This document shows, one piece after another, positions 17,110 to 25,259 of a DNA stretch of 62,411 bases. The position numbers were made by a program, and so were the translations under genes. The notes under the pieces were generated by a model that worked only from the letters and a program-made list of their open reading frames with translations, was not told the DNA's origin and did not search any database. Every line of letters starts with the position of its first letter. Position 1 is the first letter of the stretch. Location of the stretch: assembly GCA_934725015.1 (NCBI GenBank), contig CAKVAS010000017.1, forward strand, positions 1-62,411. Reading direction: 5' to 3'. Origin of the DNA: an uncultured Bacteroidales bacterium. GTDB taxonomy: Bacteria > Bacteroidota > Bacteroidia > Bacteroidales > UBA932.

Positions 17110-17991
17110 ATGACTGAAAGTGAACTGCTGAAAAAGGTTCGGAAGATCGAGATTCGCACGAAGGCTCTCTCGCATCAGATTTTTGCGGGAGAGTACCACT
17201 CCGCGTTCAAGGGACGGGGAATGGCGTTCAGCGAAGTCCGTGAGTACCAGTACGGTGATGATGTCCGCAACATGGACTGGAACGTCACCGCACGGCTTCA
17301 CTCCCCGTACATCAAGGTGTTCGAGGAGGAGAGGGAACTCACTGTGGTCCTGCTGATTGATGCAAGCCGTTCAGGTCTTTTCGGAACTTCATGGATGACG
17401 AAGCGGGACATGATTGCGGAGATTGCGGCGGTGCTGTCCTTCTCGGCGATTCTGAACAACGACAAGGTCGGGGCGCTGTTCTTCAGCGACAGGGTGGAGA
17501 AGTTCATCCCGCCTAAGAAGGGACGTTCGCACCTGCTGCACATCATCCGCGAGGTGCTGGAGTTCGAGCCTCAGTCAACCGGGACTGACATTTCCGAGGC
17601 TCTGAGGTATCTGACGAATGCGCTGAAGAAGCGCTGCAACGCCTTTGTGCTTTCGGACATGATTGACGCGGATGCGGACGGCGTTCCGAGATACGAGGAG
17701 GCGCTGAAGGTGGCGGCGAACCGTCATGACCTTTCGGTCGTCGAGGTTTATGACCCGCGCGAGAAGAGCATCCCGAATGTCGGGCTTACACACATAAAGG
17801 ATTCCGAGACCGGCAGGACGGCCTGGGTTGATACGGGAAGCGCGAAGGTCCGCAGGCTCTACGAGGAGTGGTTCCGGGGACTGCGCGAGACGGAGTCCAG
17901 GATGCTGATGAAGTACAACATAGACAAGGTGAGCGTGGCTGTCAACGAGGACTATGTTCAGGCGCTGATGAGGCTTTTCCAACAACGGTGA
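17110..17991 (+). CDS. DUF58 (VWA-like) protein of the bat locus
   Basis: A 293-residue cytoplasmic protein with the DUF58 signature EVREYQYGDDVRNMDWN near residue 40 and a VWA-type metal-site motif DASRS near residue 83. DUF58 proteins are standard partners of MoxR ATPases. It lies 59 bp after moxR and before the membrane-bound Bat proteins, so a role in assembling or regulating the Bat complex is likely. Confidence 0.9.
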   Translation: MTESELLKKVRKIEIRTKALSHQIFAGEYHSAFKGRGMAFSEVREYQYGDDVRNMDWNVTARLHSPYIKVFEEERELTVVLLIDASRSGLFGTSWMTKRDMIAEIAAVLSFSAILNNDKVGALFFSDRVEKFIPPKKGRSHLLHIIREVLEFEPQSTGTDISEALRYLTNALKKRCNAFVLSDMIDADADGVPRYEEALKVAANRHDLSVVEVYDPREKSIPNVGLTHIKDSETGRTAWVDTGSAKVRRLYEEWFRGLRETESRMLMKYNIDKVSVAVNEDYVQALMRLFQQR

Positions 17992-17999
17992 CGGCGGCA

Positions 18000-18157
18000 C
18001 TGTCATGTCGGGTGAAACGCTCAGTCCATGCGGATGAACGCTCCTGTCATGTCGAGTGAAACGCTCAGTCCATGCGGATGAACGCTCCTGTCATGTCGAG
18101 TGAAACGCTCAGTCCATGCGGATGAACGCTCCTGTCATGTCGAGTGAAACGAGACAT
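18000..18157. repeat. Tandem 44-bp repeat (3 full copies plus a partial)
   Basis: Units starting CTGTCATGTCGRGTGAAACG begin at 18000, 18044, 18088 and 18132, exactly 44 bp apart. The first three copies are nearly identical and the last breaks off after about 20 bp and continues into GAGACATCTTT. That last copy forms an ATGTC/GACAT inverted repeat around the core, and each core can pair GAGTG with CGCTC around AAA. The unit is related to the repeats at 8395-8509. It fills the 195-bp gap inside the bat locus; no gene is seen. Confidence 0.85.
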
Positions 18158-18186
18158 CTTTGTGCTGAGACGAAAATAGATAGAAA

Positions 18187-19356
18187 ATGAAATGTAAGTT
18201 ATTCATATTAGGCTTGTTGGCAGCAACGCTCACGCTACCTGCCGCTGCGCAGGCGCCTGCCGTGGCTCCGGATGCGGATGTTGTGTCGAGCGACGCCCCG
18301 CAGCTGCGCGGCGGTCACCTCGTGCACGGCGGGACTCCGTTTCTTGAGCAGCTCCAGAAGCGCGACAGCATCCTGATTGCCGACCAGCTGCTCTACGGGG
18401 TGAATATCGACGGGGTCGAGGCGGGCACACAGTACGCCTTCCCGCCGCTGACCGACAGCACCTCCCGCGGAATCATGTTCCTGCGCCCTTGGCAGATGGA
18501 CACCCTGAAGACCTACAAGGCGAAAAAGGACCGTCCGCTCAGCTACGACCTGCGCGTCTCCACCGTCATCACGACCTTCGACGAGGGCGAGCATGAAATC
18601 GGGCCGCTTCCGGTAGGTCGTCTGGCAAAGGACGGCGTGGTCGATACTCTTCTTTTCGACAGCGTGTGTTTCAAGGTCATGACTATGCCGGTTGACACGA
18701 CCTCCTTTCAGCCGCACGACATAAAGGACGTAATCCGCTACCCGCTTACCGCCGCCGAGGTCCTGCCTTGGGTCGGGCTGTTCTATCTTGTTGTCCTTGC
18801 GGCGATTGCTATTGTATGCCTTGTCAAGATGCGCAGGAAGAAGCTCGCCGAGGGGCCGGAACGCAGGGACCCCGCGCACATCGTGGCCCTGCGCAAGCTC
18901 GACGGCTTCAGGGGGGACAGGCTGTGGGCGCCCGAGAAGCAGAAGCAGTTCTATTCCGGCGTGACCGACGTGCTTCGCGAGTACATAGCCGCGCGCTATG
19001 AAATCGGCGCAATGGAGATGACCACGAACGAGATTTTCCGCGAGATGAAGCCTAAGTTCGCCGACGAGCCTGCCGACAGGAAAGCCTTGCTTGGTGACCT
19101 CGAAGGCCTCTTTGAGACTGCCGATTATGTGAAGTTCGCGAAACATACCGCCACGGAGCAGGAAAACGCCTCGGTTCTTCCGCTTGCGGTGCGCTTCGTC
19201 ACCCAGACCTATCAGGACGATCTGAATGCCGGTGTCGGGGAGACTTCTGTAGAGGAGGCTTCAGCGCAGCCTGCACCGGAGGCGGGACAGTCTGAAAAAC
19301 AGGAAAAGGAAGACAATGACAGGTTTATGCCTGCCGGGAAAAAGGAGGGTGAGTGA
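18187..19356 (+). CDS. Bat-locus membrane protein of unknown function
   Basis: A 389-residue protein with an N-terminal signal peptide ending at AAAQA (about 22), an extracytoplasmic region, one transmembrane segment (about 197-217, followed by KMRRKK) and a cytoplasmic domain whose LREYIAARYEIGAMEMTTNE stretch resembles the DUF4381-type region of other moxR/bat clusters. The tail is Glu- and Gln-rich. Its stop overlaps the batA start by 4 bp. Bat operons regularly carry such a gene between DUF58 and batA. Confidence 0.7.
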   Translation: MKCKLFILGLLAATLTLPAAAQAPAVAPDADVVSSDAPQLRGGHLVHGGTPFLEQLQKRDSILIADQLLYGVNIDGVEAGTQYAFPPLTDSTSRGIMFLRPWQMDTLKTYKAKKDRPLSYDLRVSTVITTFDEGEHEIGPLPVGRLAKDGVVDTLLFDSVCFKVMTMPVDTTSFQPHDIKDVIRYPLTAAEVLPWVGLFYLVVLAAIAIVCLVKMRRKKLAEGPERRDPAHIVALRKLDGFRGDRLWAPEKQKQFYSGVTDVLREYIAARYEIGAMEMTTNEIFREMKPKFADEPADRKALLGDLEGLFETADYVKFAKHTATEQENASVLPLAVRFVTQTYQDDLNAGVGETSVEEASAQPAPEAGQSEKQEKEDNDRFMPAGKKEGE

Positions 19357-20342
19357 TGTTTTTTGAATATCCAAAACTTCTGTGGCTCATGGTGATACCG
19401 GCCCTGCTGCTGGTTCTCTACATCCTGCGCGAGGTCTTCGGACGTCAGGCTCACCTGCGCGTATCCACAAGCATTCCATGGCTCAGGGCCGGGCACGGCG
19501 TGAAGGAATATCTCCGTCACCTTCCCTTCGCCCTCATGATGCTTGCCATGGTCATGATAATCATCGCCATTGCTCGTCCGCGCTCTTCCGAGCAGATGGA
19601 AAAGATTGACACCGAGGGAATTGACATCGTCTTTGCGATGGACGTTTCCACATCAATGCTCGCCCGCGACTTCAACCCGGACCGAATCAGTGCCGCCAAG
19701 GACATAGCCATCGAGTTCATTTCCCAGAGGCCTTCCGACCGCATGGGAATCGTGGTCTTTGCGGGGGAGTCGTTCACCCAGTGCCCCCTCACCACCGACC
19801 GTGCGACCCTCATCAACCTGATGAAGGAAATCAGCACCGACCTGCTTGAGGACGGAACCGCAATCGGAAACGGGCTTGCCACGGCAGTCGCGCGCATGAA
19901 GGACTCGGACGCGAAGAGCCGCGTGGTGATTCTGCTCACGGACGGCGTGAACAACTGCGGGGAGATTTCTCCGGAGACCGCCGCCGAGATTGCCAAGACC
20001 TACGGAATCCGCGTCTATACCATCGGAGTCGGCGCGAACGGAACGGCTCCATATCCCGTAATGACTCCTTGGGGCGTTGAAATCCAGAAGGTTAAGGTGG
20101 AAATAGATGAGAAACTGCTCTCGCAGGTTGCCGAGACCACGGGAGGACGCTACTTCCGTGCCACCGACAACACGAAGCTCGCGGAGATTTATTCGGAGAT
20201 AAACAAGATGGAGAAGGCGAGGACGACGATAGACAGCTTCCCTGTCTATAAGGAACTGTTCGGAACTTACGCGCTCGTCGCGCTGTTCGCCCTGCTCGCC
20301 GCCTTCATCCTTCAGGTCGCGGTTTTCAGAAAACTGCCATAA
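19353..20342 (+). CDS. batA: BatA, VWA-domain membrane protein
   Basis: A 329-residue protein with two N-terminal transmembrane segments (about 8-25 and 52-70), a periplasmic VWA domain whose metal-site motif is DVSTS near residue 97, with later TDG, and a C-terminal transmembrane helix (about 305-323). This is the BatA/BatB plan. Bat proteins support aerotolerance in Bacteroides fragilis. It overlaps the preceding gene by 4 bp and is followed by batB after 6 bp. Confidence 0.9.
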   Translation: MMFFEYPKLLWLMVIPALLLVLYILREVFGRQAHLRVSTSIPWLRAGHGVKEYLRHLPFALMMLAMVMIIIAIARPRSSEQMEKIDTEGIDIVFAMDVSTSMLARDFNPDRISAAKDIAIEFISQRPSDRMGIVVFAGESFTQCPLTTDRATLINLMKEISTDLLEDGTAIGNGLATAVARMKDSDAKSRVVILLTDGVNNCGEISPETAAEIAKTYGIRVYTIGVGANGTAPYPVMTPWGVEIQKVKVEIDEKLLSQVAETTGGRYFRATDNTKLAEIYSEINKMEKARTTIDSFPVYKELFGTYALVALFALLAAFILQVAVFRKLP

Positions 20343-20348
20343 AACAGA

Positions 20349-21368
20349 ATGCTTATGCTGTATTTTGCTGACGCTCAATATCTTTGGCTCCTGCTGCTTG
20401 TTCCGCTCTTTCCGGTGGCCTACGCCGTGTTCATGAAACTGCGGAAAAGGCGTGTCGCCGCTTTTGGTGACCCGGAGCTTGTCGGAAGGCTGATGCCGTC
20501 CCGTTCCGGCGCGAGGGGCTGGTGGAAGGTCGTGCTCTTCACCATCGGCTTTGCCTTCTTCGCTGTGGGAATGGCCCGTCCGCTCATCGGGGCGAAGCTC
20601 AAGGAGCACGAGACCAAGGGTGCCGAGGTCGTGATTGCCCTCGATGTTTCCAATTCCATGCTTGCCCAGGACTATTCTCCTAACCGTCTGGAACGTGCCA
20701 AGCTTGCCATCTCGCGCATCGTTGACAGGCTACGGGACGACCGCATAGGACTCATCGTCTTCGCCGGGAGCTCATACGTCCAGCTGCCGATAACGACCGA
20801 CTATGTCTCCGCGAAGATGTTCCTGAACTCAATCTCGACAGAATCCGTGCCGATTCAGGGCACTGCGCTTGCCGACGCGATAAACACTGCCGCGCGTTCG
20901 TTCAGCGCTCAGAGCGAGAAGAGCCGCGCGATAATCATCATCACCGACGGCGAGAACCACGAGGACGATCCGGTGAAGGCCGCGAAGCAGGTGGCCGAGA
21001 CCGGCATAAGGATATTCACCATCGGCGTGGGCTCTCCGGAGGGCAAGCCAATTCCGCTGAAGGACGGCGGGCTGATGAAGGACCGCGACGGCAACATTGT
21101 GGTGTCCCACCTCGACGAGAGCGTGCTCAAGGAAATCGCGTCGGTCGGGAACGGGGCATATGTGCGTGCGGGGAACACTGAGTTCGGGCTGAATCCGATA
21201 ATCGACGACATAAGGAAAATGGAGGCTGAAAAGTTCAGTTCCGTGGTCTTTGAGGAGTATGACGAGCAGTATATGTATTTCTTCGCCGTCGCGCTCTTCT
21301 TTTTCGTCGTCGGCTGCCTCATCGGGGAGCGCAGGACGAAGTTCAGCCTGTTCGGGAAGGAAAAATGA
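20349..21368 (+). CDS. batB: BatB, VWA-domain membrane protein
   Basis: A 339-residue paralogue of BatA with the same plan: two N-terminal membrane segments, a VWA domain with DVSNS near residue 100 and ITDGENHEDD near residue 198, and a C-terminal membrane helix (about 305-325). It is the second VWA protein of the Bat complex and probably pairs with BatA. An alternative start two codons downstream (MLYFADAQYLW) is equally possible. Confidence 0.9.
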   Translation: MLMLYFADAQYLWLLLLVPLFPVAYAVFMKLRKRRVAAFGDPELVGRLMPSRSGARGWWKVVLFTIGFAFFAVGMARPLIGAKLKEHETKGAEVVIALDVSNSMLAQDYSPNRLERAKLAISRIVDRLRDDRIGLIVFAGSSYVQLPITTDYVSAKMFLNSISTESVPIQGTALADAINTAARSFSAQSEKSRAIIIITDGENHEDDPVKAAKQVAETGIRIFTIGVGSPEGKPIPLKDGGLMKDRDGNIVVSHLDESVLKEIASVGNGAYVRAGNTEFGLNPIIDDIRKMEAEKFSSVVFEEYDEQYMYFFAVALFFFVVGCLIGERRTKFSLFGKEK

Positions 21369-21427
21369 GTGCCGCTGAAAGGGAATGAATGATTGGGAAT
21401 ATATGATTTTTATGAAAATCCGGTGAT

Positions 21428-22273
21428 ATGGGAATGAAAGTACATATATATTATATTGTGTCGATGATGTTCGCGCTGACCGCGCTCGCGCCTTCCGTCG
21501 TCTCCGCACAGACGTCGCGGAATGCGGCTAAGGACAGGGGGGATGTCAGACGCGGCAACCGCGACTACCGCAAGGGCAACTACAAGGAGGCCGAGATTGA
21601 CTACCGCAAGGCTCTCGTGAAGGACTCCACGTCCGTTGCCGCAGGCTACAACCTCGCCGCCGACCTCTACCGTCAGGGCGATGCGCAGGGGGCGATGAAG
21701 TCAATGCAGAAGGTTGAGCAGGGTGCCGTTGAGGCCGGGTACGGAGCCGACTACTACTACAACCTCGGCGACATGGCCCTGTCTTCAAAGGATTACAAGA
21801 CTGCCGTCGAAGCCTTCGCCAAGTCTCTGATTATGAGACCGGACGACCTTGACGCGAAGGAAAACTACATCTATGCCCGCAAGATGCTGGAAAATCAGCA
21901 GCAGAACGGCGGTGGCGGCGGCCAGAATGATCAGAATCAGGATAATCAGAATCAACAGAACCAGAATCAGGACAATCAGAACGACGGTCAGCAGAATCAG
22001 GACAAGAACGATAACAATCAGGACAAGAATAAGGATAACGACGACAACCGGGACGGCGACAATGACCGCAGCGACGACGGACAGCAGAACCCTCAGCAGC
22101 CTCCGCAGGACAATCGCGACGGGCAGGGTCAGCCGCAGGAGCAGAAGATAAGCCCGCAGGCCGCGCAGCAGATGCTTCAGGCCATTCAGGCGAAGGAGAA
22201 GGAGACTCAGGACAAGGTCAACAAGGAAAAGGCCGCGGCGGTGAGGTCTCGTCAGAAGGAGAAGAACTGGTAG
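21428..22273 (+). CDS. batC: BatC, secreted TPR protein
   Basis: A 281-residue protein with a signal peptide (cleavage after VVSAQ, about residue 27), two to three tetratricopeptide repeats (about 35-150; NRDYRKGNYKEAEIDYRKAL, YYNLGDMALSSKDYKTAVEAF) and a long Gln-Asn-Asp-rich linker (about 158-235). The linker is built on degenerate DNA repeats of CAGAATCAGGAYAATCAG type. A charged helical C-terminus follows. It matches BatC in position and composition. Confidence 0.88.
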   Translation: MGMKVHIYYIVSMMFALTALAPSVVSAQTSRNAAKDRGDVRRGNRDYRKGNYKEAEIDYRKALVKDSTSVAAGYNLAADLYRQGDAQGAMKSMQKVEQGAVEAGYGADYYYNLGDMALSSKDYKTAVEAFAKSLIMRPDDLDAKENYIYARKMLENQQQNGGGGGQNDQNQDNQNQQNQNQDNQNDGQQNQDKNDNNQDKNKDNDDNRDGDNDRSDDGQQNPQQPPQDNRDGQGQPQEQKISPQAAQQMLQAIQAKEKETQDKVNKEKAAAVRSRQKEKNW

Positions 22274-22332
22274 GGGAGATGTAATTATGCGCGGCGTTGT
22301 GGGCTGTGCGCATGGAGAGAAACGGATTGATT

Positions 22333-25074
22333 ATGAAGAAATTGTTTACAATAGTGCTTTTGTCGCTGGCTGCGTTTGCGGCCGCGGCTCAGACCGCGAT
22401 TCAGGTTCAGACGCATAATGTCGTCGATTTGAACGAGCAGTTCAGCGTGACGTTCGTGATTGAGGGCGAGAGCTCGGCTTCGGACTTCAGCTGGGAGTGC
22501 CCGGCGGACTTCGACCTCGTGTGGGGACCTCAGAAAAGCTCCTCGTCGAGCATAAGCATCATAAACGGCAAGCGGACATCCTCGCGTCAGGCTTCCTACA
22601 CCTATATCCTCATGCCTAAGTCCGTGGGCGAGTTCACGCTTCCCCCGGCGAGCGCCAAGGTCAAGGGCGGCGAGATAGTCTCACGCCCCGTCACCGTGAG
22701 CGTAATCAGGCAGGACAGCTCCTCGTCTGGACAGTCCGGTCAGCAGCAGGGGATTCCGTCCGATCCGAGCGCGGCCGGCTCGGGGAATCAGCCGGGCGGC
22801 GCTCAGAATGGCGCCGGCAATCAGGGCGGCAATAATCGGAACGGCGGAGCGGAACAGGCCTCCCCGGGAGACATCATCCTGAACCTCTCCCTTAACAGGA
22901 CCAACGTCGTTGTCGGACAGCCGATTTACGCCACGCTGAAGATTTACCAGCGCACCAACCTCTCCGGATTCGAGAATGCTAATTTCCCTTCCTTCTCCGG
23001 CTTCTGGAGCCAGGAAGTCGAGGCCCCGACCAACATCGAGTTCACGCGCGAGAACTATAACGGAAAGATTTACGACGCGGCGGTGCTCCGCCGCTATGTG
23101 CTCATCCCCCAGCAGACAGGAAAGCTCACCATCGAGCCGGCGGAACTTGTCTGCCTCGTGAACGTGCGTGTCCAGTCGCGCACGGGCAGCATTTTCGACG
23201 GCTTCTTCGACGACATCCAGACCGTGCGCAGGAAAGTCTCCTCGCAGGCCGTGACTGTCAATGTCTCTCCGCTTCCATCCGGCGCCCCGGCATCGTTCGG
23301 CGGCGGAGTCGGCAAGTTCAGCATAAGCGCGAAGCTCGCTAAGGACAATCTCAAGGCGCATGAGGCCAACTCTTTGATAGTCACCGTTTCGGGACGCGGG
23401 AATGTCTCCCTGCTCGAAGCCCCGAAGGTCAGCTTCCCGCTCGACATGGAGGTCTATGACACCAAGATTACGGACAAGAGCGCCAAGGGCTCGCTTTCAG
23501 GTTCCAAGGAATTCGAGTTCCCGTTCATTCCGCGCAGCGCGGGCGAGTTCACCATAGAGCCGATACAGTACAGCTACTATGACGTCGATTCCGGGAAATA
23601 TGTCACAGTGCAGACGCAGCCTCTTCCCCTCACCGTGGAGAAGGGCGCCGACATTCCTTCCGGAGGAACGGTAGTTCCCGGGGTGCAGCAGAATGACGTG
23701 CGCAGCCTCGGTCAGGACATCCGCTTCATCTCCACGAAGCCTGTCCGGCTCAGCGGCAAGGGTGAGTTCTTTGTCGGCTCGGCGGTGTTCGTGGCACTGT
23801 GCCTCGTCCTGCTGCTCGTCTCCGCGCTCTGCTGGTTCGCGTTCAGAAGAATGGCCGCAAGGCGCGCCGATGTCGCGGGCAACAGGAACCGCAGGGCTAC
23901 GAAGAAGGCTCTCAATCAGCTCAAAACGGCCTCCGTGTTCCTCAGGCAGAACCTCTACACCGCATTCTATGAGGAACTCCACAAGGCCCTGCTCGGATTC
24001 ATCGCCGACAAGCTCAACATCCCTATGTCCGAACTCAACAAGGATAACATCTCCTCGAGGCTCTCCGAGGGAGGCGTGCCGGAAGAGACCGTGACTGCGT
24101 TCGTAGGGCTCATCGACGACTGCGAGTTCGCCCGCTATTCTCCTTCCGCGGGCAACGAGGCCATGCAGGCGCACTTCGACAAGGCTGCCGAACTCATATC
24201 GACAATTGACAGTTCAATAAGAAATTCAACACGTTCGGGCATGAAATCAGGAAAGAAACTGCCGACCGGCGCGGCAATGGCCGTGCTTGCCCTTGCGCTC
24301 GCCTCGTTCCCGGCACCGGCACAGGAACACTCTTCCGCGCCGCAGCCGGAACAGCCGGCCGCCGTGCAGCCGCAGAAGGACTACCCGCAGCAACTTTGGG
24401 ACAGCGCCAACATCGCCTACACCGAAGGTCGCTGGCAGGATGCCGCCGACGGCTACGAGATGATAGCCTCTCTCGGGCTTGAATCCCCTCAGCTCTACTA
24501 CAACCTCGGCAATGCATGGTTCAAGGCCGACAATCTCGGCAAGGCAATCGTGAACTACGAGCGGGCTCTGAAGCTGGATCCGTCCTTCTCCGACGCCCGC
24601 TATAACCTCGAATTTGCCTCCAGCCGCACCCAGGACCGTATAGAGGCGGTTCCGGAGTTTGTCCTGAAGAGCTGGACGCGCAAGTTCTGCTACATACTGG
24701 ACTCTGACGCATGGGCGGTCATATTCATAGTCTTTCTCGCCCTTGCCTGCGCGATGGCTCTCCTCTTTTTCCTCGCCCCGACCGTGGGATGGAAGCGCAC
24801 CGGATTCATATCCGCAATCGTATGCGTCCTTCTCGGAGGCACGGCTCTCGGCTTCTCGCTCCATCAGAGGAACGACTATTTCCTCCGCGACGAAGCCATA
24901 GTCATGAAGCCGGTCATATCCACGAAGTCTTCTCCGGACGGCACGATGGACCTTTTCATACTCCACGAAGGCACGAAGGTGCGGATTCTTGACTCCGTCG
25001 GCGAGTGGACCGACATCGAGATTTCCGACGGACGTCAGGGATGGGTACGCGCCTCGGACATAGAAATTATTTAG
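22333..25074 (+). CDS. batD: BatD-BatE fusion protein
   Basis: From the ATG that starts a signal peptide (MKKLFTIVLLSLAAFAAAAQ) the protein is 913 residues. Residues 1-476 are the periplasmic BatD part, 477-505 a transmembrane helix, and 506-636 a cytoplasmic tail, as in ordinary BatD. At residue 637 (base 24241) a second complete signal-peptide-like sequence begins (MKSGKKLPTGAAMAVLALAL), followed by TPR repeats (about 680-775), two transmembrane helices (about 790-815 and 823-845) and a C-terminal SH3-like domain: a whole BatE. The internal signal would act as a signal anchor that returns the TPR part to the periplasm. BatD and BatE are usually separate genes. Confidence 0.85.
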   Translation: MKKLFTIVLLSLAAFAAAAQTAIQVQTHNVVDLNEQFSVTFVIEGESSASDFSWECPADFDLVWGPQKSSSSSISIINGKRTSSRQASYTYILMPKSVGEFTLPPASAKVKGGEIVSRPVTVSVIRQDSSSSGQSGQQQGIPSDPSAAGSGNQPGGAQNGAGNQGGNNRNGGAEQASPGDIILNLSLNRTNVVVGQPIYATLKIYQRTNLSGFENANFPSFSGFWSQEVEAPTNIEFTRENYNGKIYDAAVLRRYVLIPQQTGKLTIEPAELVCLVNVRVQSRTGSIFDGFFDDIQTVRRKVSSQAVTVNVSPLPSGAPASFGGGVGKFSISAKLAKDNLKAHEANSLIVTVSGRGNVSLLEAPKVSFPLDMEVYDTKITDKSAKGSLSGSKEFEFPFIPRSAGEFTIEPIQYSYYDVDSGKYVTVQTQPLPLTVEKGADIPSGGTVVPGVQQNDVRSLGQDIRFISTKPVRLSGKGEFFVGSAVFVALCLVLLLVSALCWFAFRRMAARRADVAGNRNRRATKKALNQLKTASVFLRQNLYTAFYEELHKALLGFIADKLNIPMSELNKDNISSRLSEGGVPEETVTAFVGLIDDCEFARYSPSAGNEAMQAHFDKAAELISTIDSSIRNSTRSGMKSGKKLPTGAAMAVLALALASFPAPAQEHSSAPQPEQPAAVQPQKDYPQQLWDSANIAYTEGRWQDAADGYEMIASLGLESPQLYYNLGNAWFKADNLGKAIVNYERALKLDPSFSDARYNLEFASSRTQDRIEAVPEFVLKSWTRKFCYILDSDAWAVIFIVFLALACAMALLFFLAPTVGWKRTGFISAIVCVLLGGTALGFSLHQRNDYFLRDEAIVMKPVISTKSSPDGTMDLFILHEGTKVRILDSVGEWTDIEISDGRQGWVRASDIEII

Positions 25075-25092
25075 CGAAATATGCAATTATTT

Positions 25093-25134
25093 CCGGATTT
25101 GGAGCAAATGTTTCCGAATCCGGTTTTATTTTAT
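25093..25134 (+). terminator. Intrinsic terminator of the bat operon
   Basis: CCGGATT (25093-25099) pairs with AATCCGG (25117-25123); an inner GGA/TCC extends the stem, and a T-rich tract follows (25124-25134). It lies 19 bp after the batD-batE stop. Confidence 0.8.
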
Positions 25135-25164
25135 TGTGGAGTCGTTCATTTTTCCGTAACTTTG
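25133..25164 (+). promoter_or_regulatory. Promoter of the GH2 gene
   Basis: TAACTTTG (25157-25164) matches the -7 consensus, and ATTG (25133-25136) sits at 20 bp spacing as a near -33 box. The GH2 start is about 95 bp downstream, giving a long untranslated leader. Confidence 0.6.
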
Positions 25165-25259
25165 AACAATCCCGATTGAGTAGATTGGGGGAGTATTTCC
25201 GTCTTAAACGGGCGTGAAAATGGCTGAAGAATATTAACATTAAATATAATAACATAATA

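Noticed and set aside
18000..18157. CRISPR array
   Set aside because: The 44-bp units are contiguous tandem copies without unique spacers, no cas genes are nearby, and the unit is related to an intergenic repeat at 8395-8509.
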